A stretch of 64,000 bases of DNA from Isoetes taiwanensis (GCA_021234155.1 JAJEKV010000132.1:744001-808000); one strand, 5' to 3'; positions 36,213-48,410 are shown, counted from the first letter of the stretch. Translations and numbers: made by a program. The notes: generated by a model not told the origin, from the sequence alone.

Positions 36213-36731
36213 GGAAACCCTTCCTATTTTCCCCCATTTGTGGAAACCCTTCTTATTTTCCCATGGGTTTGGAAAATAGGAAGGGTTTCCATTTGAATTA
36301 AAATTTAAATTCTTGAGTGTCGTGCATATTTATGAGCGTGCATGAGCGTGCACCATTAATGGCGGCGTGCGTGTTGGGAGGCGTGCGCCTTTGGAAAAAA
36401 AAAAAATGGAAACCCTTCCCATTTTCCGAGGAAACCCTTCCGATTTTCAAATTGGAAACCCTTCCAATTTTCCATTAAAACCAGGAAGGGTTTCCACGGA
36501 AACCCTTCCTATTTTCCATGGAAACCCTTCCTATTTTCCAATGGAAAATAGGAAGGGTTTCCATGGAAAATAGGAAGGGTGGAAAATAGGAAGGGTTTCC
36601 ATGGAAAATAGGAAGGGTTTCCGTGGAAACCCTTCCTGGTTTTAATGAAAGCCGGAAGGGTTTCCATGGAAACCCTTCCTATTTTCCATGGAAAATTGGA
36701 AGGGTTTCCATGGAAATTTGGAAGGGTTTCC
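36213..36731. repeat. Array of 17 GGAAACCCTTCC motifs in both orientations
   Basis: Nine forward copies (36,213; 36,242 with one mismatch; 36,408; 36,430; 36,454; 36,498; 36,520; 36,625; 36,668) and eight reverse copies (36,279; 36,484; 36,551; 36,589; 36,611; 36,654; 36,698; 36,720) lie in 519 bases, plus one truncated copy at 36,573. Many are joined by TATTTTCCATGGAAAATA, so neighbouring forward and reverse copies form palindromes. Each motif contains AAACCCT or AGGGTTT, the core of the plant telo-box. The open frames across it are only translations of the repeat. Confidence 0.95.
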
Positions 36732-37970
36732 ATGGGAGCCCAACCCAAATGGGGAGTACTTAGAACCATCGGCGCCATCGCCACCGGACACCTTCGTTTT
36801 ACAGCCCCCCCACCTGATGTGGCACAGATCCAGACCATACAATCTCGACATCAAGGGCTTAGATAATGCCACGTCAGAGGGGGGTTGCAAAACAAAGACT
36901 ACCCCTTAGACTCTGCAAGCTCTAATTGATTCAAAGTATGACGATGTCAGAAGACGCGAGATTGTTCCTGGCTTTTGTGAATTGGTTCCGGTTTCACCTT
37001 ATTCAAGCCTGCTTCAGCATAATCGCAATTAATTGATTTTTCTGATCATTTACTTTGTATGCCACATTTTGGATCAAACCCATCAAGCCGATAAAAACTG
37101 GGTTTCAATGCATATCACGCAAATATTGATGTCAAGCATCCGAAATCCAGTAGCTGCATGAAGAATTTTGTATTGAAGGAGATGCTTGGCCTAAATTCCG
37201 TAGCTGCATGAAGAAGATTTTTAAGCAATTTCAAGCATATTTTCTCTACGTAGACATCATAATATGGACACAATATCATAATAGGGTCGTTTTTCTGTTG
37301 GGTGGTGTATTTTTGTGCTGCCACGTCTCCTGTCCCAAATTTAAGGAATAATAGTTGGGGATCTAATTCCGGGTTACCTGTTCAATACGTAACCTTCTTT
37401 AGCATGATTTGGCTGCTTTAGCATGATTAGCAACAGCTCGTTGAAGGCCAGGGCTATGAGCAAGCTGAGAAGAAGAAGAAAAGCTCCATTTAGAGACAGA
37501 AACATGGGATTTGCAACCTAAATTTGAGCAAAAATCATAAGAATTACTCGGTTTACAAAGAGAAACAGGGGATTTTGTAACAAATTCTGAGAAAAAATCA
37601 GGCAAATTCGAGCACCATAGCCGATCTTCATGAGATCCTGGGGGACAGGTTGATCAGAAAGCGCAAAAAAAACTCTTCTTTTATGACATTGTAGGAGTAA
37701 GCTAACCGGTCCAGTTTTCCTAGTTAGCTGCTCAACGATTGCCAGATTTCGCCAATGAAGACCAACATTATGTCTTACTTGCAACATTGAACACTCATGA
37801 TTTTCCAAGAATTCCAACCGATCTTTTTGCAAATTAACATAACATAAAGGTCTTCCAATTCTTAGCTTTAGGAGGTGGAAAAAGAAATGCATTAAAAGCC
37901 GAAGCTTTTTCAGAGTGTGACACAAGCTCAAACACATCATTTTGGCTGATGCTAAAACTACAGGGGTTAT

Positions 37971-38008
37971 CATTCCTAGGATGGGTCCTACAACACACAT
38001 ATTCGGCC
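37971..38008. repeat. 38-bp direct repeat B, distal copy (second copy 38,675-38,712)
   Basis: All 38 bases, from CATTCCTAGGATGGGTCC to ATTCGGCC, are identical in the two copies. The second copy abuts, and overlaps by six bases, the left copy of the 169-bp repeat A. Around the distal copy a minus-strand open frame runs from 38,042 to 37,518, but it is not recognised. Confidence 0.9.
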
Positions 38009-38511
38009 ATTGAGCTTGAAAAACTGCTGACTTCGACTTCATGCTAACACAAGATCTGGTGAAGAATCCGATGGATCTACTGTGGGCCTAGAATGCCGCT
38101 AACTCCAATCTGCACAAATGAGAAAGTCACATGTTAGATGGTTAGGTGTCCTCAGCAGGGACCAGATGTGTTAATGATACACAGAAGCCGGAGGTCGCAG
38201 GACCACGCCGGGTTTGAAAAAAGGAGGAAAGGAAAAAACAGTCGACCAATTGGTGCAAACTGCATAGAGATGCCTGAGAGCCCACCAAATGGTACTGCCT
38301 CGGAGCTACGGTGCCACGCCGAGAGAAAGAAACAAAGGTCAAATATCCCTAGAAATCACAAGACTTCGCTAGGGACAAAAATCACAACCATGCCAACAAT
38401 TACCAACTACTATACATAATTGCTGACATATGCCTAAAAACGAGAAAAAACATCACGACACTATTGACCGCTCTGGGCACAGACAGAGTGTTAAAGGGAG
38501 GGTGAGGTGGG

Positions 38512-38680
38512 AGACTTGATCAATAGGTGCAAATCCAACAGCAGCTCAAGAGAACGCCGATAAGAGGTAGAGAGAAAAACGAACCTATAAATAGAGGAAA
38601 ACTGAAGAGGGGAGATGGAAAGACGTCCCCATCCAAGGAATGATGGTTCTATTGCTAAAGCAATGGAACCATGGCATTCC
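38512..38680. repeat. 169-bp direct repeat A, left copy (right copy 42,302-42,470)
   Basis: The two copies, 3.8 kb apart, are nearly identical from AGACTTGATCAATAGGTGCA to CCATGGCATTCC. Each holds a TATA-like CCTATAAATAGAGG on the plus strand and ends in a hairpin (14-bp arms from ATGGTTCTATTGCT, two-base loop) that is perfect in the right copy and has one G:T-type change here. They frame a region with an ORF1-like gene. I found no conventional LTR features: no target duplication and no primer-binding site. Confidence 0.85.
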
Positions 38681-39412
38681 TAGGATGGGTCCTACAACAC
38701 ACATATTCGGCCGACAGAAGAGGAACCTACCTCAAATACCAAGATTTCAAGCAAAGTGATGATTTGGCGAACATGGGATGCTACAAGCGGTAAGTGATAT
38801 TGTGTGGTTGACTGCATGCGTGGTGCTGCTTGGCGGACTAACATAGCAAGCGGGGTTGCGCAAGGGGAAGGAACATTGATCAGGTTGTGGAAGAAAGCAA
38901 TTGATGCGGCGGCAACTCCCACTGAGGCTGAGCTATGTCGACTAGAGACTAAGGTGGAAAGACAAGCAGCCACATGCAAGGAGGAAGCTGGCAAAAATGG
39001 AACCCCATAAGACACATACCACCCGCGAAACTGTCCAGGCAGAGGAGTAACCTGACAAAGTAGAAGTAGCACGAGATTGAAGGATAGAGACCAGGACCAA
39101 GCCCATAAAGGATGAAGAGAAATGATTGTAACATGGGAAAATATCTGAAAAGCCATTAAAGAAACATTAGAACGATGAATAAGATCGACTCCAAATGCAC
39201 AACTTGGTCTCCCACAAGCGTTCAACACTAGCAAAGTGTGTACAATGCTGTCAAATAATGTTAAACTAAATCATAAGTCAAGAACCTTTGTAACAATTTA
39301 AGCCAACCATCAGGACCTAACGAATATAACATCCTATGAGATAAAATCCATAATGGGGCACAATGAATAATAATAAAGAAATCATGAAGATAAATGGTCA
39401 TAAAGAGAAAAA

Positions 39413-40306
39413 TCACACCGCAGGGCGAATAATGCCACATGGCGGCGCTGTAGGCTGAGAGGCGATCGGTCGCCACTCTCGGTGCATCTGACGTGCTAAC
39501 TTCAACTTGTGAGAATCATCAGCAGAAAGAGCAATGCCAGAATGATCATCAAAATCAAAGGCAACATCATATCCCTCTCGGTCAGCAATGACTAAAAATT
39601 TCATGCACTGTTGGGTGGCCATTTTACCTTCCTCAATGATCTGGAGCACTTCATCTGGAACCCGAGGAGAAAATGCCATTAAACTTGAATGCAATTCACG
39701 AAATCTGTTCTCAGTAGCACATAAAAACTCATATTGATGACGAGAAGACTCGCGCTTAAAATTTGGCATCGACCGTGCGGCACGTTCCCGCACCTCCAAT
39801 TGCAGGGCCTCAATTTGTTCATGGACAGAGGATTGGGCAGATAAAGATGTTTGTAAGTCCTGGATTTGAGACATCTGAAGGTGTAAGGTTTGAAGTAATT
39901 GTGGTAAGAGGTCTTGAGAGGGCGAAGGTGTTGGGTTCCCTATAGAAGGCAAGGGGTGACTCACTCCAATGGAGGGACCGGCCATGGCATGAGAGAATAT
40001 TGGGGGAGGAGGCATGGAAACTGATGCAACTGAGACAGGGGGAGTAATTCGAGAAGGCCCAGCAGCTGCAAACATGTGGGGCAAACTTGAGGAACCCAAG
40101 CTTGCAGCAGACGAAACCAAAGGCGGAGTGATTCCAACGGGGATCGGAGGGGTAGAGATGGCAGAAATATTAGGAGCTTCAGGCGCAATAGATATGCGGG
40201 TGCGGCGAGAAGGAGGTGCAGGAAGCGGCCCATCAGTAGCAATCCGTTTCCCTCTGCGACTGCGGAGGGAAGTGCGGGCCTCGTTTGACGTGGTTTGATC
40301 TGCCAT
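39413..40306 (-). CDS. Putative ORF1 of a tyrosine-recombinase (DIRS/Ngaro-like) retroelement
   Basis: This is the longest undamaged, non-repetitive reading frame in the window: 297 codons from ATG at 40,306. The N-terminal half is Pro/Ser/Ala-rich and low in order, with a basic patch near the start (RSRRGKR). Residues ~130-170 are Gln/Leu-rich and could form a coiled coil. The C-terminal part reads RHQYEFLCATENRFRELHSS, VPDEVLQIIEEGK, KFLVIADREGYDVAFDF and ALSADDSHKLKLARQMHR. The order Phe-rich helix, EEG, IADR-x-G, acidic cluster, DD-x-x-K-x-x-x-A resembles the conserved tail of DIRS/Ngaro ORF1 proteins. No RT or recombinase lies nearby. A host protein or another element's gag is possible. 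Confidence 0.45.
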   Translation of the reverse strand: MADQTTSNEARTSLRSRRGKRIATDGPLPAPPSRRTRISIAPEAPNISAISTPPIPVGITPPLVSSAASLGSSSLPHMFAAAGPSRITPPVSVASVSMPPPPIFSHAMAGPSIGVSHPLPSIGNPTPSPSQDLLPQLLQTLHLQMSQIQDLQTSLSAQSSVHEQIEALQLEVRERAARSMPNFKRESSRHQYEFLCATENRFRELHSSLMAFSPRVPDEVLQIIEEGKMATQQCMKFLVIADREGYDVAFDFDDHSGIALSADDSHKLKLARQMHREWRPIASQPTAPPCGIIRPAV

Positions 40307-40429
40307 AAGAACTGAAAGAACTTTGCACCATCAAAAACAACCATTAGTGAGATTCGCGAGAAGCGATGTGTTATAGAAACTAATCCAGAGAAGAAGATAA
40401 TAAAAATGTGTGAGCTAACAAACAAATGA

Positions 40430-42300
40430 ACAAGTCCTTCCTGCCTAATTTCACCTATGTTAAAAAGTAAATCAAAAGACTTAAACGTATTACCCGTATA
40501 CTCCCCAGAAACAACTGATGATTAACACTACAAACCCCTCTATCTTTAAGCCACTAAAGTAAAATCAACTTCTCCCAAACACACAAAGTTCTAAAAGGGA
40601 GTGAACAAATCTAGTTAGTTGGAACAATTCGAATTATCTAAACAATAAATGACGACCCAAAATACAAATGTACTGACTTGACGAACAAATTGACCTTATT
40701 TACCCGAAGAACGATCCCAAACACTATAAATCTAAGCCTATGGGGTCAAAAGAAGATAAATGCCATAGGTTGAACAAGCAATAAAGCCAACGATAAGCCA
40801 CAAAGATCTACCTCTAAGCCTATCCCTAAAACCAACCTAAAGGGTAATCTGAAAAACACCTACACACCACAAAAAATACTAGCTAGAAACCCCTTATACC
40901 ATTACACCCCCCTAGCAAACCCCTCTAAAAACACACTATCTAAGCAAACATACAAAACCAAAAGCAACCCATTAGCAAAGGAAAAAGGATCAATCTAAAT
41001 GAAATGGAAAAATGGGACCATTGGGTTTATGGCTCTGGAATGACCACGTGTAGGAGACTAGGGACGGACGCAGAGAGATTTTAAAACGAGGATGCAATAT
41101 GGGGATAAAAAGGGGTAAAAGGGGGTAAAAGGGGATACAATGAGAGATGCAATATGGGGATAAAAGGGGATAAACAGAGGTAGGCAGTGAGGAAATGCAT
41201 CCAGAGGGAACATCGGTACTTGAGCCCAAAACCCATTCGGGATCTAAGAACAGGATCGGAAGGGCAATGATTGGAGGGAGCTCAACGGACTCTCATATTT
41301 GATCAAATCGGGCCAGGTTGGAATAATTCAGGATGATCGGAGGCATGGTTTGAAGGTAAGACAAGTATCAGCTGTGAGATATGATTCCTTCCCATCCACG
41401 GGTACCGCAGCCACATGCATTCCTCAGAGCAATGATTCCAAACGAGCAAGAGTAGAACTGAAGTATTGACTTACCTGAACCGCAAATTTAAAGCTCTGCT
41501 AACGCCCAATCATGCAACAAGACAGATCCGGATTATTCTGAGATTCACAAATATCTGAAAAAATTAACCACAAATCGACCTTTAAGAGTCTTCCGATTAT
41601 CATGCGAGCAAAAAGTGATGCCGGGATGCCTCATATAGACTCAATCCGACTCCCTGAAGAACTGAACCGCCATACTTATAACAAGGAAAGTAAACAACCC
41701 ACAATGCAGCATCCAAAGATCAGGAAAGAAGCATGGAGAGCCCAAGGCAAGATCGGAACCCATTTGCAGACAATAAAGCTCAAATGAACAAGACCCATGT
41801 AAATAATCTCAATAATTCCTCGACAAGAGAAGTAGGACGAAGAATCTGGAGCCAAAACAGAAAAAACGCCCAGCAACCGAAAATAACAAAAAAGGAACCC
41901 AAATCAAAGAAACCGATCCAAAACATAAAACCAATCAAAAGGAGTTCGTTAAAGGGCATATTCAAATGCTACAGATCTCTCGATGAGACCAAAAGGAAAG
42001 TCATCGTTTTAACCGGTTTATTCCGCGCGAGACGATCCAAATTGAGACATACCGAGCTAGAAGAATAAGGACCGAGAGACTCTAGACAGCCATAGACTTG
42101 GCGACTAACCACCAATCAACATCCCCGAACGTCCTACAAGATACAAATGACGGAGCAAAGATACAATAAAAACTTCAAATGATCATCACGGCCCGCCTGT
42201 GATTAAGCACCCCACGATCCCCGATCGCGGAACCTAATTCCCTACCATTTCGGTCCAAACAATGAAGGAATTAAGCCATACCTAGGTAGGAGACGGTTGG
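40430..42300. other. Non-coding stretch between ORF1-like gene and repeat A
   Basis: A-rich sequence without a supported gene. A GGGGATAAAAGG-type imperfect tandem repeat lies at 41,098-41,175. Open frames at 41,602-42,068 are basic and low-complexity, and are not recognised. Confidence 0.5.
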
Positions 42301-42301
42301 A

Positions 42302-42470
42302 AGACTTGATCAATAGGTGCAAATCCAACAACAAACTCTCAAGAGAACCGATAAGAGGTAGAGAGAAAAACGAACCTATAAATAGAGGAAAACTGAAGAG
42401 GGGAGATGGAAAGACGTCCCCATCCAAGGAATATGGTTCTATTGCTAAAGCAATAGAACCATGGCATTCC
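42302..42470. repeat. 169-bp direct repeat A, right copy
   Basis: Partner of 38,512-38,680. The terminal hairpin (42,433-42,462) is a perfect 14-bp inverted repeat starting ATGGTTCTATTGCT with loop AA. Beyond it the two copies diverge at once, which marks the repeat boundary. Confidence 0.85.
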
Positions 42471-42479
42471 CTTTAAAAA

Positions 42480-45400
42480 CTTCTGTCATTGCAATAACAA
42501 AGTTGACAGCAATGGCTAGGACAATACTAGTTCTCAATGTGCTTGTTATTGAAAGAAACAAACCGTAGTAGTGGAAATAAAAACAACTAGAAACCTAATG
42601 TTCTATAAATAACAAACATTCATGCCAAAGCAATCCATAATTATAAAGCAACCATCCACTAAACAACACGAAGGATTGAATACATATCAAAAAAAAGAAT
42701 AGCATTTTACGCTCATTTAATCGGAAGTACTATATCCACTCTTATCGTTTGCAGGGTGATAACAGTCAATAAACACAAAATATCGAATAAGAGTCAATAA
42801 ATACGGGGATCCTTGTCACCTAGATGGTAATCACAATAGTCTATAATTGTGCATACGTCAATGGCTCTTCTAAAGGACAACCCATTGATGCGTTAGCATC
42901 TTGTTTCTTTGAATTTGTATGGAAGCATCGTGGCATTTAGTTCTAGGGTTTAGAAAGGCTTTGGGTTTGGGGAGTTGTAGTAGAGCTTTTTACGTTGCTT
43001 GTTTTCAAGCTTGAGATCTCTTCTTTCATGCTGGACCTTAACACGTATGCAGAACATCCATTACTGATGAAAGACTTTGCACTACACATCCGAAAAGATC
43101 ATCCAGCTTAATGATTTGTTTTTTCGACCCATTTCATGATCGATTCCCTGCAAAACGACTCATGGCATGTATAAAACCTCAATTTCGGATCTGCATATGG
43201 GCTGTGGTAAGCAGGTCTTTAAACGTTTGGAGTTTTCACGGCTTTTTGACGGCCTCATGAAACTTTGATTTCGAACTTGCATATCAGTAAATGGGTTGTG
43301 ATAAACAGGATCTACGCATTTCTTTAAAGCTCTGGATTTAATCTTTTTAAATCTGGCCTTCTTATTGTTCGTTTCATTGCAAAGCGACCCATTTCTGTAT
43401 CAGGTAATTGATGGTCTGTTATTGCTGAAAAGGGGCCTTTAGGAAGTCATTTGCAAAACTTATGCCTCTCATTTTAGTCATTATGTATTACTTAGAATGT
43501 ATCATTGCATATCAATCTAGATACCCTCACACATGAAGGTGGAGCACATTCTTGTGCAGGCTGCAACTAATAAGGTTTCGGTTGCTTGAATGTGTATGAT
43601 AAAAGATTTCCAACTAATTTTTAAACTTGCATTAGTTTCAGATGAGCTAAATGGACTACAGCCTGAAGCTATGACATGAAATGCATACAATTTTAGCTAC
43701 ATGGAACTTCTTACATCGAACTTCACAGGGAAGGTCCTTGGATGAACTAATCATGGCTGTAATGTGCTTCAGAATGGTTAGAATGGTGATGCTTCACAAG
43801 CAAATTTCTAGAAATGAGGCTTTTGCAATCCCGAGGTTCCACAATCAAGGAGCATTGTTTGTAAGTCTAAATTTGGTATGTTTATTTCTACATCTTCTTT
43901 CTATGTTCACCTTTAGGAAAGCTAAAATTTGCCATGATGACATGTTGCGTCCATCATGAAGACACTAGCAACAAAGCAGGATCTTTGCTGCTTAGATAAA
44001 GACGCTTCTGAAAATGAATCTGGAGTATCAGTAGTTAATCTTCATGTCTTCGCATAGTTAATAGATTATGAAGCCAAATTAAAGTGGGCCAAGGAATTTG
44101 TGGAGTTATTATAGAGGACTTCTTTCCAATATCTAGTCCCTCTTCTTCCAACAATGAGACTCTCCAGAATGCAGTAGATCAACAATAGCTTTTGGTTTGA
44201 TTGATTTTGGATTCAATTTCTATGCGACATATTTGAACTGTCTAAAGCATTTGACAAGCTTTTGAAGCATAGCTTGATGTATTGGCATGCCAACATTTGG
44301 TGCCATAATATTTTAGGAGAGGACAAGCAAACATGAGGCTTTCCTTCTGGACACTTACGATCCCACTCTTCAAATCAGCTCAACCATATACTGTTTTTCA
44401 ATGATAGGTTATTTTCATTAAATCTTGATAAATTATACTGCCAAAATTTATATTGGATCCCGAAATCGCACATTGCTGCTCGATGCTAATAATTCTAGTG
44501 GCATGATGTGCTTGGTTTAACTCAACTCATTTTTCTTAAATAAGAGACTATATGCTATCAATGATGCTAATCATTCTAATGGCATGATGTTGGTTTAACT
44601 CAACTCATTTTTTTTAAATAGGAGACTATTTCCTATTGTATGCGATCAAAGGCCATTATTGGAGGGATTTCAAATTGGCCATGTTCATTATTGAATTTAG
44701 GCACTCCATTTGACATAATTTCTTTAAATGATTGAATCTGGTAATCATTGTCAACTTTGTGGTTAATCTATTCACAGGCGTGATTGTCACGTATTTTGGC
44801 TTTAGCCTATAGCATTTTGCTTTTTTTTTTTCCCCATGGTTGCAAAGAGCACGAAAGCTCTTTCTACTACATTAACTTGAACAAGAACATGCTTTGGACC
44901 AATTCATGCAAATTAACTTGAACAAGATTATCTTGTGCAATTGTTGCCGAAGATAGTTATAACATAAGATTTCTAATGGATAGGGGTGGTATTCGTATGT
45001 CCAAAACATACTTTTCTGATGTCAGCAAATAGGGCGCGAGATTTCTAAGGTTGGGTTATTTTTGTTGGAGGCAGTTTCGTTTTAAAGAGGATGTTCTGCC
45101 AGACGGGTCGGCGGCACATGGATGCGATGGAGGAGAGGAGGAGCAAGCGATGCGCCGGTGTTGGATAAGCTTTGCGTGTGTGGTGCAAAAGAACGGTCAG
45201 GTTAAGCTTTGAAGTGCACTGCAGATGGCGGTGGTTAAGCTTGTGCGTTCTATGTTATAGCTGCTGGAAGGAAGCTCCTTGGATCTTCGAAGCAAGCTTC
45301 TTGAATCTTCTGTGATTGTTGCGTTATTCTTCTTGCATCTTCCGTGATTCGGATGAGCATTAGATAAGCAAGGCCACGTGAATTTGAGCAGGATAATCTG

Positions 45401-45940
45401 ACTATTTTCTTTCCAATTTTTTTGCCGCAATAGTCGGTACATATTACTCATATTGCATAGTGATGATTTTAGGATTTTGCAAATAATGTTGATTGCTTCA
45501 TGAAAAGCATTGGTACTTCTCATGGGGGGGTTCGAATCCTCAATTGTTTTGCGAGAACGTGCACGATATTGTTGTGTGGATAACTGCATTGCTATTAAAC
45601 TGTTGCTTTAACATGCATGCAGTGATTTCAGGGAAATCATGTTGTTTGTATGTGTTTTCGCAATTCTATTGTTGTGCTACATCTATGTACTTGTCAGCTT
45701 TATTCATTTTTCCATGGTATGTATTAGGTAGAGTAGATGGTATTGTATAATGACGGCCCCAATTTATGGATTTGGCATATGCCATGGAATATTCCATGGA
45801 TCAACGGCTAGGGTTGGACGAGCATATGGGTTGGACGAGTTCATGCTAGTTTAATATATCGACATGGTCCATAAAGCAAGATGCTTTTGCAATGTGGGGT
45901 GCCAAAATGGATAGATGCAAGACAACACCAAGAGAAGCTC
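42480..45940. other. Stretch without a recognised gene
   Basis: AT-rich, with exon-like open fragments such as 43,728-43,790 that I cannot assign. An 81-bp-period tandem duplication lies at 44,482-44,630. Confidence 0.5.
44482..44630. repeat. Tandem duplication, period 81 bp
   Basis: Both copies run from GATGCTAATAATTCTA (or its CATTCTA variant) through GGTTTAACTCAACTCATTTT to GAGACTAT. Confidence 0.9.
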
Positions 45941-45951
45941 AACGCGCAACA

Positions 45952-46446
45952 TTAGAATTCAATGTCAATATTTATTTTGATAATATGTAACAGTGAAGAG
46001 AAATCCTCGGCCTGGATGCCAAAATTGTGTCTAATATCTGCATATTCGGAACAATGTATGAAAGTATGATTTTCGTCTTCAACACATCCTGTCTTGCATA
46101 TTCTACACAGACGGTTTTCTGCTGGTATTTTCACCCATCTGCCTGTTTCTATTTCCAGATTGTGTGACCCGGTTCTATACCTGGCTATTAGTTTCCTTTG
46201 TGCTGGCGGGATGTTGGCCTTTAAATATAGGTGGCTCTCGTATGTTCTCATGCAATTAACATCTGCCCGGTACTGGTGCATTCTCTTCCCTGGATCAGCC
46301 CATAATTTTTTCAATGCCATCCTTTCAAGTAAAGCTCGGACTTCATCTTTCTCTGTTGGCCATGAAGAGCTCTCTAAACCCCATTTACCAGCCCATGCCG
46401 ACAGCTTCCTTTGCCATTCTGAGTTTTCCATTGCTTGATGTGACAA
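45952..46446 (-). pseudogene. LINE C-terminal region with zf-RVT zinc cluster
   Basis: This 164-codon open frame has the C-terminal layout of a LINE protein. A Trp-rich helical part (WAGKWGLESSSWPTEKDEV) is followed by HLYLKANIPPAQRKLIARYR, then TGSHNLEIETGRW, ENRLCRIC, VEDENHTFIHC and YADIRHNF. The Cys-x2-Cys, His and Cys match the zf-RVT pattern. RT and endonuclease domains are absent upstream (above 46,446), so this is a 5'-truncated piece. A sister fragment with the same motif order (RIETGRW, LCQCC, EDECH) lies in Helitron H4 at about 60.6 kb and is followed there by a LINE-like 3' end. Confidence 0.75.
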
Positions 46447-46721
46447 CCTATTGGACTTTGTGCTTTAACCAATTATAGAAATTTATAGCATGAAAAAGCC
46501 CTTCTAACTCAAGCGGGGAACATACACTCGCCTCTGCTAGAGTTATGGCGTACGGAGTCTGCTATAATATACTAAGTTAACAATATCTAACTATGCTCTA
46601 GTCGTTGTATAAACCATCCCCATATGGATGCACTTCAACCATCGACATTAATTAATTTCCTCCAAATTCCTCGTTGTTTTGACGCATAATTGTGTAGGGC
46701 GTCCAAATGGCTGGCTTGGAC

Positions 46722-47205
46722 CACTATGACCAGCCATTATCACGAACAATATCATGAATGTCAATTACATAAAGTGATGTTGCACATGAATTAGTTGGGA
46801 ATATTAGGATCATATCTTCAGGAGGTGATGGATATGCACACTTTCGGTTGTGTCATTTGACACTCCATTGACATGTACCATTGACAGTTTTTATTTTGCT
46901 AAGGTCTTCCCTCGAAAATCCTTTGGGGCGGGTTTTTTTTTTTTTTTTACTGGACAATAGTACATCTATTGTGCTCTTTCTTTGGGCCTATTGGTGTTCG
47001 TGGACGCTAAAAACCCATTCAATTCAATTATATTATCTCGCTTACATATTCGTGGACATTAACATGCCTTTTGCCTTTGTGCGTTGAAAAACTCCAATCA
47101 CTTCTTTATTGTAGTCAATAATCTGAACCTCTCCTAGAGATTCTCGTAAGATCTGTCTATTGAAAACTCCAATCACTTCTTTATTGTAGTCAATAATCGA
47201 AGCTC
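46722..47205 (+). repeat. Segmental duplication D, copy 1, containing a LINE-like 3' end (copy 2 at 47,807-48,290)
   Basis: Both copies run from CACTATGACCAGCCA to ATCACTTCTTTATTGTAGTC and beyond, about 1.08 kb apart. Each contains CCCTCGAAAAT, CTTTTGGGG or CTTTGGGG, a T-rich tract, GTGCTCTTTCTTTG, CCTATTGGT and a CTAAAAACCCATTCAATTCA-type end. The last piece matches the LINE 3' end at 60.9-61.08 kb, so an old LINE insertion was duplicated together with its flanks. Each copy also holds an internal repeat of CACTTCTTTATTGTAGTC. Confidence 0.85.
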
Positions 47206-47806
47206 TCTTCTTTGTGTGAACATAATAAAGTAGAACTCCCAATCCCTTCTTTATTGTAGCCAAAATTCATATTGACCAGTTGGTCTCTAGTAGATGTTAT
47301 TAGGTAGATGTTAATAACATTATTCTATTCTGTATATACATTCTGATACGAGTAGGCCATGAATTTATAGGCACTTGAAAGATTAAAGACTACTTTGAAA
47401 TAAAATACCCTTTCTATATCTCTTCCTAACGTTTATCAAGTGGCTAGATCTCATAACTTGAAAAAACCTATTCATATATTGAGATTAAAGATGTTCACAT
47501 AGTATCCTTGGTAATGTTTCAACTCAAAATTCTTATCACGTGTGGATGTCCCATTCCCTTATATACAACTAGTTGGATGCAATGAATGTTCAACCACTAT
47601 GTATAGGTGCAATAAATGTTCAACAACAATGCATTTAAGTATGTTCTTTGATGGTCAATGCAATGACCACACATATAGTATAGGATTACCAAAGTGACGA
47701 CTCCCTTCAATCCGGTTTTACTATCACTCTGTCCTTTTGCAACATGGCCAAGAACTAAGCTAATCACAAAGTCATAGTTCCATTACATTTGTATAAATGT
47801 GAAATC

Positions 47807-48290
47807 ACTATGACCAGCCACTATCACTATCAGTATCATGAATGTCAATTACAGAAAGTAATGTTGCACAAAAATTCAGCAAGAATACTCAGAATATATC
47901 TTTAGGAGGTGATGGATATGCGCATTCGGTTGTGTCATTTGAATTCCATTGACAGTTTTATCAGCATGTTTATTGCTATTTCCCCTCGAAAATCTTTTGG
48001 GGTGGTTTTTTTTTTTCTTTTTTTCTTTTTAAACAATAGTATATCTAATGTGCTCTTTCTTTGAGCCTATTGGTCTTCGTGGACGTTAAAAACCCATTCA
48101 ATTCATTTACATTATTTCATTTACGTATCCGTGGATATTAATATGCATGCTTGCCTGTTGAAAATCTCTAATCACTTCTTTATTGTAGTCAATAATCTGA
48201 ACCTCTCCTAGAGATTTTGTCTGTTTATCTGTTGAAAAACTCCAATCACTTCTTTATTGTAGTCGATAATCAGAACCTCTCCTACATATT
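47807..48290 (+). repeat. Segmental duplication D, copy 2
   Basis: Partner of 46,722-47,205. Differences are spread through the copy, with several small indels, so the duplication is not recent. Copy 2 of dispersed repeat R1 begins about 120 bases further on. Confidence 0.85.
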
Positions 48291-48410
48291 TTTGGCATTG
48301 CAATTGCATATTGTTTCACAAGACTAAAAATAGTTGGTTTCGTGAAAGATGTACTTTTTTGCATTTGTATGAAATTGGGTCATTGAAAGATATACTTTTA
48401 TTTGTAGTTG

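Noticed and set aside
36213-36731. CRISPR-like array
   Set aside because: Motifs are in both orientations, spacing is irregular and the spacers are themselves repeats. The context is a plant nuclear genome.
36367-36909. Open frames with repeated ETLPIFHGNPS-like text
   Set aside because: They are translations of the GGAAACCCTTCC array in several frames on both strands, not a gene.
38512-42470. Ordinary LTR retrotransposon with 160-bp LTRs (TG...CA ends at 38,517/38,676 and 42,307/42,466)
   Set aside because: The TG...CA ends are possible, but flanking bases do not give a target duplication and no primer-binding site or polypurine tract was seen. The ORF lies on the opposite strand to the TATA-like motif in the repeats.
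46094-46438. Plus-strand open frame of 114 codons
   Set aside because: Antisense of the LINE zf-RVT fragment, which has the clear zinc motif on the minus strand.
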